Shown here in pieces: positions 40,864-50,625 of a DNA stretch of 64,000 nucleotides. Each line of letters begins with the position of its first letter. Positions within the stretch are counted from its first letter, which is position 1. The position numbers and the translations under genes were made by a program. The DNA comes from Tritrichomonas musculus (Eukaryota; Parabasalia; Tritrichomonadida; Tritrichomonadidae), in the NCBI GenBank assembly GCA_039105265.1, contig JAPFFF010000019.1, forward strand, positions 1,024,501-1,088,500. Direction: 5' to 3'. The notes beneath the pieces are model-generated. The model was not told the DNA's origin. It ran no database searches and saw only the letters and a list, made by a program, of their open reading frames with translations.

Positions 40864-40946
40864 ATTGTTTCGTTGAAGTTAAAAAGTTAAAATTAAATAA
40901 AAATAAACTCGTTTAAAATGAACCGAAAATATACTGACAAAATAAG

Positions 40947-41095
40947 GTGTACGATTTTGTACGCCTTCCCGAGACCTTCTAAAATAAACCAAATTTGAAG
41001 TGTTTTGAGTACATGCTCTAGACATTCTAAAATGAACCAAATTCGAAGGAATTTTATGCCCGAACGGATTCGTACATGCAGGAAAAACAGCTCTC
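40947..41095. repeat. dispersed repeat, second copy (partner near 29727)
   Basis: Shares about 100 bases, with gaps, with 29727-29826 in the same orientation (GAGACCTTCTAAAAT, ACCAAAT, ATTCGTACATGCAGGAA). Inside this copy the TTCTAAAAT..ACCAAAT segment is itself doubled. It lies just downstream of the ARILSSE gene. Confidence 0.6.
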
Positions 41096-41115
41096 GTTTG
41101 CATTTAACGTTTGTC

Positions 41116-41808
41116 TCAACATACCATCTTCAACGATATACCATACTTGATGAACTGTGAATAGATAACATTGTATGCATATTTAAGGTCTTCAGTCTTT
41201 CCACCTTTAGTGACCAATATCTTTGAAACATAGATTATCTTACCTGAACTTGCACCACAACCACCACATCCAACGTCTTCATCCAATACCAACTCAACTT
41301 TCTCACATCCAGTCAAAATCTTAATCATGTCCACCAACAGCTTGCTCTCACAAACTAGATATGAATTAACTTTCAAAGGATTCGATTCATAAGCCTCAAT
41401 GATCATCTTCAAGAATTGATTCTGATTACCAAGTTCATCCAACTCATTTCCGAGATCTGCAATTCCTTTGTCTTGAACCATATTGGATTGGAAAGGACTG
41501 TTTGTTTGAGGTTGAAATGCTAATGGAGATCCCTGTGTCATCTGAGAATTGATAGTTTGTCCAGCCTCTTGAGAACTCATTTGAGGGTTCGGAATAGTAA
41601 AATTTACGTTTTGTGGAGCAAATATTCTTTCAGAATTATTGTTTAATGGTTCAACGTTTGGATATATCGGTACCGTTGATGGTCTTCTTTCAGGATGGAC
41701 ATGTTGATTTGTTTGAGGTTTGATGTTAATGTTTACATTAGTCTCTTGCTCTTGTTTGATAGTGTTGTCCGTTTCAGAGCTTAATATTCTTGCCGCTCGC
41801 AAAGTCAT
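41116..41808 (-). CDS. conserved Maverick protein, ARILSSE family (element C copy)
   Basis: 230 residues. Same plan as 147-800: RAARILSSETDNTIKQEQ at the start, NINIKP, a Pro/Gln/Asn linker longer than in the other copies, LGNELDELGNQNQFLKMIIE, CEKVELVLDEDVGCGGCG and the end SQFIKYGISLKM. The start at 41808 follows TTATTTTTGACTTAAA closely. It is co-directional with the small basic gene upstream (40-base gap). Conservation in all three elements with this gene visible suggests an essential element function that is still unknown. Confidence 0.75.
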   Translation of the reverse strand: MTLRAARILSSETDNTIKQEQETNVNINIKPQTNQHVHPERRPSTVPIYPNVEPLNNNSERIFAPQNVNFTIPNPQMSSQEAGQTINSQMTQGSPLAFQPQTNSPFQSNMVQDKGIADLGNELDELGNQNQFLKMIIEAYESNPLKVNSYLVCESKLLVDMIKILTGCEKVELVLDEDVGCGGCGASSGKIIYVSKILVTKGGKTEDLKYAYNVIYSQFIKYGISLKMVC

Positions 41809-41848
41809 TTTAAGTCAAAAATAAAATCAATTCGTCATATTAATCATT

Positions 41849-42118
41849 TTAAATGTATCTATTGGCAACAGCTCTAGTCAACAGTTTACGTACTTTCATG
41901 TTATGCTCATATTTAGCTTTAATGATTTGACGTTTACGAAGCTTCTTTTCATCTGTCGGCTCTGGTTGACTCAAGACTCTTCTATAATATTGCAACCTTG
42001 AATTGATCAACTTCAACGTATTCGTAGCAAAACTCTTCCTTTCATGCCTCTTCTTCAAAGGAGGTAAAGTGAATTCATCACCTAATTCATTAACTGATCC
42101 ATTAGCTGATCTATTCAT
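41849..42118 (-). CDS. small basic Maverick protein (element C copy)
   Basis: 89 residues from the Met at 42118 (MNRSANGSVNELG..), preferred over an upstream Met at 42151 because the A copy begins at the equivalent point. Conserved LPPLKKRHERKSFATNTLKL, RLQYYRRVL, the basic helix LRKRQIIKAKYEH and the end MKVRKLLTRAVANRYI. It is divergently oriented to the integrase with a 74-base gap. Likely nucleic-acid binding by charge; function unknown. Confidence 0.7.
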   Translation of the reverse strand: MNRSANGSVNELGDEFTLPPLKKRHERKSFATNTLKLINSRLQYYRRVLSQPEPTDEKKLRKRQIIKAKYEHNMKVRKLLTRAVANRYI

Positions 42119-42192
42119 ACTATTTAGTATCTGATAAAAGATTACTTTCATTAAATAATTATCATCTATAGTTTAATTTAATATCATCCTAA

Positions 42193-43941
42193 ATGAACCA
42201 AATCTTATTTCAAAACGTTGAACGAATTTGTGAATACCTCAAAGACAGAATCAAAGGATACCAAAACACAATCTACCATGGAGAGTTAATATTACACCGT
42301 CAACGTAAACCTGATGAATCTGATCTACCATTCATTAACGACATCCTATCGGATCATTCTAAATGCCAATCATTCATCATCTCAAACATCCATAATTGGT
42401 ACACACTATTCCATAATCGTAATCCAAATTCACCACCTCCACCCATTGACGAAACCATTCTAAACAACTTCATTTCAGTTCATTCAGACACACTATTCAA
42501 AACAGTCATCAATGAATCCAATAGAATCAAATCCAAAATCGAAGACATCCAACATCAAATCGAACAAAACCGACAATCAACTCTACGTATAGCCAGACAA
42601 TTAATTGACGACAAAGTAAAGAACAATAAACGTAAATCATCTCGATCAGTGTTTGACAATTATGAACACATTTCCCGTCTAAGTCAATCCGATAAAGACA
42701 TTCTCTGGAACGAATACCTTCAGAAATGGTCATCTAAGAAGTCCTCAACTCAACCCTCAACTCGACCCAAATTAACCAATACCTTTAACGATAAACTCAA
42801 TGAATATGTCGTTTACAATCATGATAAGCTTCTAACTCTCGATGAATTCATTAAAGTAACTCGTTGATGGCCCCATACAACCAAACCCATTGAAGACTGG
42901 TACGAAACGTATATCCATAAGTTCTATCATCAATCAGGTACCTTTGTGGAATACCAAGAAACACCTTCATTCAACACCATTGCATTCAAATCACCAGACA
43001 AAATCAAAGCTTTACAATCCATCTATCCAACCAAATCATCAATCATTTCTGATACCACATCCTACTTTCCATTAAAGCAAAACCTAAAGAAATACCAATT
43101 GCACAAAGTTTCTAAACGTTACACATACTTGATCGACCTAATGTTCGTTGACATGTTATGCTATCTGATTGCCATTAACGTAAACACAAGATACCTCTTT
43201 GCTGGTCTCATGAACAACATAGTATTCAACGAAAACGATACCGATGAAGATAAAGCTAAACGTTTCTCCAAAGCCTCCAAGAACACACCCACATATCTCC
43301 GTACCCTTGATCGTTTAATTCAATCAGGAATGAAAGTCAAATACCTATCTGGTGATGGAGAGAGTGCTTTCGATTCATATGATGCATGGTCTTTCTATAC
43401 AAAAAATGGAATAACTTTCACTGAAGTACCTCGAATGCAAATGGGTTACTATCCAGATTTCATGAAACGTGAACAGAAACAAGTAAAGACAGATCCAATG
43501 CATGGTTCACTAGGAATCATCGATCGAGTCATTAGAACTATCCGTGACATGGCATACAACATGCAAGAAGGTATCATTACTCCATCAGTCATGGACGAAA
43601 TCGTTAATCAATACAACAATGCCCCTCATCAAACGTTGTCCAAATATGCTGGTTTCAAAGTTAGTCCAAAGATGGTTCAAGAAGATCCAGACCTTGAAGA
43701 GTTCATCGTTAAACGTATTTCTCAAGAGAACTTTAAAATCATGTCTCAACCGGGTTTCCATTTAGAACCAAACACTCCTGTCAAACTTTTCAATGAACAT
43801 GATAGCCTCATGAAACGTAGATCAATAATCCAACCAGGAAATCATCAAATAGTTGGTTTCAAGAATGGCCTTTACGAAGTCAAAGATGACAAAAATAGAA
43901 CTCAATTGATACCTCGATATAAGGTCTCAACAATCATTTAA
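42193..43941 (+). CDS. retroviral-type integrase (element C)
   Basis: Integrase related to 1408-3273. The N-terminal region of about 220 residues is helical and basic. Catalytic DDE-type core: first Asp in TYLIDLMFVDM, second in YLSGDGESAFDS, Glu position in LGIIDRVIRTIRDM (established pattern for rve-type integrases). The C-terminal small barrel (KRRSIIQPGNHQIVGFKNGL) fits the SH3/chromo-like DNA-binding end. Together with the terminal repeats it defines the element as a Maverick. It converges with the polymerase gene (10-base gap). Treated as a part of a fossil element. Confidence 0.85.
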
Positions 43942-43951
43942 CGATATCCCT

Positions 43952-46900
43952 CTAAATGGATTCTTTAACGTAATATCTATTGTTATATAAACGAATTATT
44001 TTTCTCAAAACATTAATGTGTGTATGCTTACCCAAACAGTTATCCTTCACCTCATCGAAGTTCACCATTGCTTTATCACTCAAATTACATTTACTCAAAA
44101 CCATATCATAAGCCTTCTCACGATTCGTTGGTGATAGACAATTGATAGCACAAAGCAATGGCATTAACGACAACCTCTCATCAATCTTTGATGCAAAGTT
44201 ATGAACTTCCATACCAGTCAAACCATTAACTAACTTCATCTCATCATCCTCACTGAGATACTCAATTGGTCCGTTAAATGAATCATCAAGTGTATCTCTT
44301 GGCTTTGCATCTAACTTCAACGTCAACTCTAAATCCTTCAACACATCCTTAGCTGATCTCTTAACGATTGATTCAAAACTACCCCTAACGAACTCATACT
44401 TACCATTTGCATTGAATGAACCAGGTAACATCACACCAGCTTGCTTGTCTTCCTTAACAGCAGCAATGTAATCAACTTCATACTCATCACATGCATAGCA
44501 TTTAATGTAAGCATTCTTGTACAATTCATCGAAATCGTTATTGACATACACATGCAATCCACCACTACCTGACCTAACAACAATATCATCTATGGACAAC
44601 TTACTCATGATTCTCTCTCGGATCTTCTTACGTTCATCATCAGAGAGACCTTTATTGATATCGAAATCGATTACCCCTAAACCAAAACATTCATTGACAT
44701 TCAACCTCATCCCTGTCTGTTTACTCAAGAACTTATCACAAACGCTACCACCCTTAATTGAACCGTATTTGAGATTGTTAAATGTCATCATGAAATGATT
44801 TTCAAAACGTTTCCTCAATGAACTATCCTTAACCGATTCACTTAACGATTCAATCAAACCACTCATCAATTCACGATCAGCTAACAATGGATCAATCTCG
44901 CTTTCATCAATACCCAACAATCCATCAATATTGGACTTTAAACACAAACTCTTAGCATTATCATAATCATCACCATTAGCTTTCTGCTTTTTACCATACC
45001 ATTCAACATCACCCTCTTCATAGGTCACTTTGATTTTCCTTTCAAACTTCTTCAATGTTGAAACAGTCATGTCTTTGTTCATTGAAAAGCATGGTTGACC
45101 TTTCGTTAAATCAAACGTATACTCATTCCCCTCATACAAATGTTTATACAACTCCATCACATTACCATTGAACTGTTTATCCCTAAACGCATATTGAATT
45201 GACTTCTGAGTCAAACCCTTTCCACGAATAACATAATCGATTTCATTTGAGGAATCAGTAATTTTGTGTACATACATCTTCTTCATGAGGAAGTAAGCTT
45301 CAACAGAAAAAGGCATTTCATCATGACCATTAATTGACGGAAAGTCGCAATGGAAGTTTCCTAAGTTAGTACCAATGAGATCACGATTGTATCTTTCTTT
45401 AAAACCTTTTTCGAGAATCTCTAAATCAGAACGCTTAATCATAAATGAATCAGTATCTTGATAGTATATACAACAACCGATATCGAAAGCCAAACACATA
45501 ACTTCATTCATGATTCTCTTTGACATAGACAATACTTGAATACCCAATAACGAAAAGTTAAAGTGTTTATCAATTGGTTTCAACGTCTTCACTGCATGAT
45601 TATCAGTACCTTTAAGGCTATTATCTTCAACGATTTTGTAATAGTTCTTCTTCCAATATCTATCTAACTCTTCACCTTCATGGAAATACTTAAAATCTTT
45701 CTCAATTGGTCTCTCAATCGTCTTCCCATAACAAGAATTCATGATCAACTTATAGAGTTGTTGTAAAGGATTACCACTCTTCTTATACTCCAAACGTTTG
45801 CTAAAGATATTCCTTATCTCTTTCTGTATCGTGTAATCTTTCTTGCCATTCCAATAGTACCCTCTCACTAACTTGAACTCTATCTCTTGAAACTTAATCA
45901 AATCCTCAAGCATAATGTTATCGACAGTCATCTTAACAACCTCTCCATCCTTCAAATTATCATCATTCAAATTCAAACCGTCAACCTTCCTAACAATCAA
46001 CGGAAATGGATAATGTTTATTCACTTTCGTTATCTCAATATCGACAACATATGCCGACTGTTTTGAAAGAAATTCGTAATTGAGTTTATCTTCTGTTATC
46101 ACTATCGGCCTCCCTTCAACTGTATACAATCTCGCCATTGCTGATGGATATAAACTAACCGCATCGAAATCACACAAAGGTACCGTTGTATGCCATTTCT
46201 TATTGTAAGCCGTCATGCATCTACCTCCATATATAGCCCTTGAGCAAAACTTTCTAACGACTCCACCTAACTCAAACAAATTACGATTAGGATAATAGAC
46301 CCTTTGCTTAAACACTTCATTAGCCAAAGACGATATCGAAATGAACTTAAACGGATCAATATCGAAATCCTCAATGAAACCATTCCTGAATTTATTAAAG
46401 TCTTCTCTCAAAATATTCACATCTTGCTGACAATAAAATGAACAATACTTCCACATATCAAAATGGTCATCATCAATCCTACATCCATCAATACCATCTA
46501 TGTTCTCCTTAAATGCATTCATCTGCTCATCTGTCCAAGGTTCAACCTCAAACAATCCCGCTTCCGAAATCACACCAACACCACCTCTATTCAACCTATC
46601 CAAAGTGTAATAGTTATACGGAAACAACTCTTTCTTGATACCTTTAATGTCAAACATCTTTGGTAACTCTGACAACTTACATGATAATACCGGAAGTGTA
46701 TCCTTGAAATGAATTACCTTTCCATTAAACCTTACATCAGCCATCATCGTCTTCGTACCTTTAATGATTGATTTAATGATACCGTTATACATCGTCTTCT
46801 TGACCTTCTTACTTCCAACCTTAACCTTATCCTCATACGTACCCGTTGGACGAATCATCCTGATATCATAAGCCAAGTTATGAAAGTACACAACAGCACC

Positions 46901-49075
46901 ATCAGGTAAATAGTTCAATAGATCTTTATCGCAATCTTCACCTCTAAACTCTTTCTTAATCTTCCCGTTATCCTTATGCAAAACACACATGAATGGTCTA
47001 TGATACTCCTCTGAGGTATCAGCTTCAAAGTCCACATACCAGTACGTAGGTGGGACTTTCTTTGGTTCACCCTTAACTGGTTTCTTCTCAAATGGAGCCA
47101 TCAAACGAGTACAATATTTGGAATTGTAAGTGAGATCAGTAATCTCTTCATTAAGTAAATCATTATAGAAAACCGTATTCAAAACACTATTCTGTCCGAA
47201 AGTGATTGGTCTAAAGTAATTTTGTTTAAACAATTCTCTAACTAAATTCGAAGAAGTAATGAAATAACGACCCTTTCGCCAATGATCTACATTCCATTCC
47301 TTATTGTATTTATCATCTTCACACTCACTTAAATGCTTAATGTAATACGTACTGAACTCCGTCACCTCTTCAAGAAAGTAATGCTTCTGATATATGTTAA
47401 AGTGATGTGTTCTATTTGATTCCGCTTCGTCAACTCCCATATAACATTTACGTTTACCATCACTAGTTGACTCAACTGATTTCTTTTTGTTTTTGCCACT
47501 TGTATCTTCATCAATGTACGTTAACTTGATATGTATACCGAATTCCATACACAATTCATTAATCGAACTCTGAGACAAATATCTATTTCGAATCCTCAAA
47601 CGAATCTTGTCTAATGTATCTTTATCGTAACATCCAGTCTGTTCCAAAGCATACACAAAGCAACAATCATTTAATTCTCTTCTCTGCTTACCCTTTCCAT
47701 CCACCAACGAATCAAATATCTGCAACCTCTTAAGATATTCAACAACCCTTTTCGGAACCGTCTCCTTCGTCAGATATTGAAAGAACGAACCACCTCTATC
47801 GTTATTCCCACCCTTATTCTCAAACAAACAGAACTTAAGTGCTGAAAACAATGACCATGTTGGTAACTCTTCACCTCCATTCTCATAGAAAAATTCTGGA
47901 GCTTTACTTTCAAGATCAAACACAAAATTCTCTTCCGTAAAGTTTTCCATCAATTTATTGAATATCTCTGGTGTCAACGGTAACGACTTCCATGTACCAT
48001 TAACATTAAACTGAATCTTATACATCTGTATTATCGGTAACTTCGCAATTGTATCTTCAAAGAACTCCTTCAATCTCGGAAACAACAATCGTCTACCTTC
48101 ATTGTTAAGTGATTCGAAATTGATTTCCCAATTGTATGGACTTAACTCCAATCTTTCCATGATATCATCAACTAACTGCTTTTGTTTACCCTTATTTGCT
48201 TTCCAATCATCAAACGTTATCTTATTCATTTCATTGATTTCTTTTGGTGTAGCATTCATGATTTCCATAGCTTCAACTCTTTTCTTATTCCTCAACGCAT
48301 CCTCCGTCTTCCAAAATTCACGAAAATCCTTCGCATGCTCCTTAATCGAATCCAAAGTTGATTTATCTCTTCTGTGTATCAAACGATCAAACCTTGAAAC
48401 CCTTTCACTTTTGTCTTTATCTACATGAACTCTATATCTATCTCTATCGAATTTCTTAAAGAATTCATCATCTTCTTTTCGTTTATATTCATCGCTATCG
48501 ACATACCTCTTTGGTTCTTTGTTTAACTTTGGTGGTAATGGTTTCAGTAATGGTTTATTCTTAATCATTTCATTCAACGCTTTCGTATAATTCTTAACAC
48601 TTTCGCCAAACATATACATATTATCATAATCGCCATCACCTTCATAACCCATGCCAATTATCGTATATGCTATCATCCTTGCTAATGGTTCAACGGCTCG
48701 TTCAGGATCCTCATCAGCTTTAACGAGAATGTCATCCATCTCCTTCTCAGTAATGCCAATCACAAACGCCAAATCAGCCAAATGCCCAAAACCATCATCA
48801 CCTTTACTCTTACACATTTCGCTCAAAGCCTTCGTATAATTATAAACCCTTTCCGCAAACCTATACACATTATTGTAATCATCATCACCTTTGTAACCCA
48901 TGTCAAGTATCGTTTCCGATATCCATAACACCAATGGCTCAATGAGTCGTTCAGGTGCACCTTCAGCATTAACGAGGATGTCATCCATCTCATCATCCCT
49001 CATTCCAAGCATCAACGACAAATCAAACAAATCAATAAAAGAATGTGCATCTAAAGCATTATTACTATCACTCAT
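43952..49075 (-). CDS. family B DNA polymerase with tandem Death-like and C-terminal PrimPol-like domains (element C)
   Basis: 1707 residues in one open frame. Two tandem N-terminal helical repeats (about 14-85 and 97-170; LMLGMRDDEMDDILV and FVIGITEKEMDDILV, each followed by MGYxGDxDY and NYTKAL). Then an unassigned region with KxxKK basics, and the protein-primed-type PolB: exonuclease motifs YVDFEAD near 680, YFHNLAYDIRM and YCQQDVNILRED; motif A DFDAVSLYPS near 970; motif B MNSCYGKT near 1112; motif C YYQDTDSFM near 1207. From about 1458 an AEP/PrimPol-like domain: GVIDFDIN (DxD), SGSGGLHVYV (xH), YEVDYIAAV (hD), GVMLPGS..GKYEF. A helical end (about 1625-1707) resembles PriCT-type tails. 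Start preceded by ATATTTTTATTTG. Confidence 0.88.
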   Translation of the reverse strand: MSDSNNALDAHSFIDLFDLSLMLGMRDDEMDDILVNAEGAPERLIEPLVLWISETILDMGYKGDDDYNNVYRFAERVYNYTKALSEMCKSKGDDGFGHLADLAFVIGITEKEMDDILVKADEDPERAVEPLARMIAYTIIGMGYEGDGDYDNMYMFGESVKNYTKALNEMIKNKPLLKPLPPKLNKEPKRYVDSDEYKRKEDDEFFKKFDRDRYRVHVDKDKSERVSRFDRLIHRRDKSTLDSIKEHAKDFREFWKTEDALRNKKRVEAMEIMNATPKEINEMNKITFDDWKANKGKQKQLVDDIMERLELSPYNWEINFESLNNEGRRLLFPRLKEFFEDTIAKLPIIQMYKIQFNVNGTWKSLPLTPEIFNKLMENFTEENFVFDLESKAPEFFYENGGEELPTWSLFSALKFCLFENKGGNNDRGGSFFQYLTKETVPKRVVEYLKRLQIFDSLVDGKGKQRRELNDCCFVYALEQTGCYDKDTLDKIRLRIRNRYLSQSSINELCMEFGIHIKLTYIDEDTSGKNKKKSVESTSDGKRKCYMGVDEAESNRTHHFNIYQKHYFLEEVTEFSTYYIKHLSECEDDKYNKEWNVDHWRKGRYFITSSNLVRELFKQNYFRPITFGQNSVLNTVFYNDLLNEEITDLTYNSKYCTRLMAPFEKKPVKGEPKKVPPTYWYVDFEADTSEEYHRPFMCVLHKDNGKIKKEFRGEDCDKDLLNYLPDGAVVYFHNLAYDIRMIRPTGTYEDKVKVGSKKVKKTMYNGIIKSIIKGTKTMMADVRFNGKVIHFKDTLPVLSCKLSELPKMFDIKGIKKELFPYNYYTLDRLNRGGVGVISEAGLFEVEPWTDEQMNAFKENIDGIDGCRIDDDHFDMWKYCSFYCQQDVNILREDFNKFRNGFIEDFDIDPFKFISISSLANEVFKQRVYYPNRNLFELGGVVRKFCSRAIYGGRCMTAYNKKWHTTVPLCDFDAVSLYPSAMARLYTVEGRPIVITEDKLNYEFLSKQSAYVVDIEITKVNKHYPFPLIVRKVDGLNLNDDNLKDGEVVKMTVDNIMLEDLIKFQEIEFKLVRGYYWNGKKDYTIQKEIRNIFSKRLEYKKSGNPLQQLYKLIMNSCYGKTIERPIEKDFKYFHEGEELDRYWKKNYYKIVEDNSLKGTDNHAVKTLKPIDKHFNFSLLGIQVLSMSKRIMNEVMCLAFDIGCCIYYQDTDSFMIKRSDLEILEKGFKERYNRDLIGTNLGNFHCDFPSINGHDEMPFSVEAYFLMKKMYVHKITDSSNEIDYVIRGKGLTQKSIQYAFRDKQFNGNVMELYKHLYEGNEYTFDLTKGQPCFSMNKDMTVSTLKKFERKIKVTYEEGDVEWYGKKQKANGDDYDNAKSLCLKSNIDGLLGIDESEIDPLLADRELMSGLIESLSESVKDSSLRKRFENHFMMTFNNLKYGSIKGGSVCDKFLSKQTGMRLNVNECFGLGVIDFDINKGLSDDERKKIRERIMSKLSIDDIVVRSGSGGLHVYVNNDFDELYKNAYIKCYACDEYEVDYIAAVKEDKQAGVMLPGSFNANGKYEFVRGSFESIVKRSAKDVLKDLELTLKLDAKPRDTLDDSFNGPIEYLSEDDEMKLVNGLTGMEVHNFASKIDERLSLMPLLCAINCLSPTNREKAYDMVLSKCNLSDKAMVNFDEVKDNCLGKHTHINVLRKIIRLYNNRYYVKESI
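44275..44704 (-). other. AEP/PrimPol-like domain within the C polymerase
   Basis: Segment of the polymerase frame carrying, in order, the DxD, xH and hD motifs of archaeo-eukaryotic primases and the GVMLPGS..NGKYEF strand pair typical of bifunctional primase-polymerases (known pattern VAP.S.HPSGG.Y). The element A polymerase has the matching set around 3494-3928. Family assignment is by motif reading alone. Confidence 0.7.
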
Positions 49076-49129
49076 CTTATTTTATGTCAAATAAAAATAT
49101 TATAAAAGATATCTAAAGGCCGTCGTTTA

Positions 49130-49478
49130 AAATTTTCACATCATCCCAAACCACTTTATCGCAAAACTTATGATCCCTAACTACCCCTTCCAACCCTTCA
49201 AATCAACCCTCACATCTCCACTTCCAAGACCTCCGGTGATTCCAGACCTAACTTCCCAGACCTTCACTTTCGAATCATTTCTCAAGGATCACATAAATTC
49301 ATCACCAACCCTTCATTCCCGAATCCAATCTGAACTCCATAAACACCCAATTCTTAACACCAACTCAGCAACGGGAATCGTTAACGAATTCTCAAGGTTT
49401 CCAATCTGATCCTTCTTCATGACCATGGAAGTGGGGAGTTTAGACCGAAGGTCTAAAATCACCTCTTTTATATGTAGT
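49130..49478. repeat. right terminal inverted repeat of element C
   Basis: Reverse complement of the left repeat at 26226-26573. It ends TTTTATATGTAGT at 49478 and is followed by CAGCAA. It carries the same outward 79-residue frame (49170-49409). Confidence 0.95.
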
Positions 49479-50535
49479 CAGCAACTATCCGACAACGAGT
49501 GAATGTGATACCAGGTACGTTAAGAAAGAAGGTGCTATCACCAGTCAATCATTAACAACAACACTGATGTCCGCATTCACCAACTTCATTCAAAGCGATA
49601 TCACCACTAAAAATTACAATGAACTAGCTGAGAAACATGTGACGTATCTGACATTCGATCCAGCATACATCGATATCAGTCTCCAAGACGTTCCATCGAA
49701 AGCGAAGTATGTGATCGTGAAGCTGGATGACAATGGATACAACGCACCGAAGAGCATCAACATCGTGGTAGTGTATGATCTCATCAACTATAAGGGATCA
49801 GCAATCATGTGGCTTGGTGGCGTCGCCAATACTCCTCATGCGATCACGGATGCCTCCGGTGGACTCTATCATGATGATAGCATCAACAAAGACTGCATCT
49901 CAATCTATATGAATTTCTTATCCAGCTTAGACTACCGGGATTACGATATGATGTTCACACATGATGACCCTCTCGTCGATACCGGAGCGTATAAATTATT
50001 CAAGTACATCGAGTTCATTGAAGCTGATAACGATGATTCCCTTGATGAATTGATTGGTGGGTTGATGAAGATATTCAACGATTACACATTCTCTCGATAT
50101 AATCTGAAACCCAACACCACCATCACTCACTATGCACCTATCGAAGCCGGTGAAGAAATCACTGATTTCAAAGTCGGTAAACCTGTATTCGCAAGCGGGC
50201 ATGTATATAAACAAGTGAATGATAAGTGGGAATCATCAACAGTTAACGATAGAAGCGATTGCATATGTAGCGTTGTTATCGATGGATCCTATAAAGAATT
50301 CGTTGGAGTTATCACTCAAGTTGATGAAACTAATGGATGCATCACTTTCGCATCACATGGAGATGTATTATTTAATTGTGATGACGCAAATCTATATCAA
50401 ATCGGTGATGTTATTCTCTATAACGGGAAGATACTAGATGAAGACTATGCAATGACTTTACGTATACAACAATCCATAGTTGGTAAAGTAACGGGGAAAA
50501 TAAACGAACATACACTCGCAATCTTCATGAAATAA
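49479..50535 (+). pseudogene. fibre-like protein, 3' part (element D)
   Basis: Continuation of the D fibre gene beyond element C. Its first codons again carry the tail-fibre repeat type (TSECDTRYVKKEG), followed by a beta domain whose end (DTGAYKLFKYIEFIEAD) resembles a segment in the 5' part (DTGAYREFKYVKFVESD), so this domain occurs twice in the gene. The C-terminal knob (TTITHYAPIEAGEEI to LAIFMK) is shared with the B and C fibres. This is the last part of element D before host DNA. Confidence 0.75.
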
Positions 50536-50625
50536 ATTGAATCTCTTATTTTTACAAAGAATTCATTGATCACAAGAGGAAACACCGAGAAATAAAAAAA
50601 AAATCACCGAGCAAAAACCAACCGT

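Larger units (their letters stand above)
26226..49478. mobile_element. Maverick/Polinton element C, both ends visible
   Basis: 23,253-bp element with about 348-base terminal inverted repeats that look identical by eye, flanked by CAGCAA (26220-26225 and 49479-49484; the first five bases are certain, the sixth could belong to the element). It carries a small capsid protein, major capsid protein, pVI-like protein, ATPase, structural-type protein, fibre, KilA-N, ARILSSE and basic proteins, integrase and polymerase. It has about two breaks, one being the nested DNA transposon at 32262-33984. Matching repeats and mostly open genes point to a recent insertion. It lies in the fibre gene of D. Confidence 0.92.
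23133..50536. mobile_element. Maverick/Polinton element D, outermost, cut by elements B and C
   Basis: Oldest element by nesting. Visible parts: the 3' portion of a capsid gene (+), small capsid-like gene (+), fibre gene 5' part (+), then element C (26226-49478), then the fibre gene 3' part (+). Its capsid and fibre modules resemble those of C but with a different gene order and direction. No terminal repeat is seen before the host gene that starts its 3' end at 50626. Broken and incomplete as seen here; the remainder lies left of the window. Confidence 0.75.
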
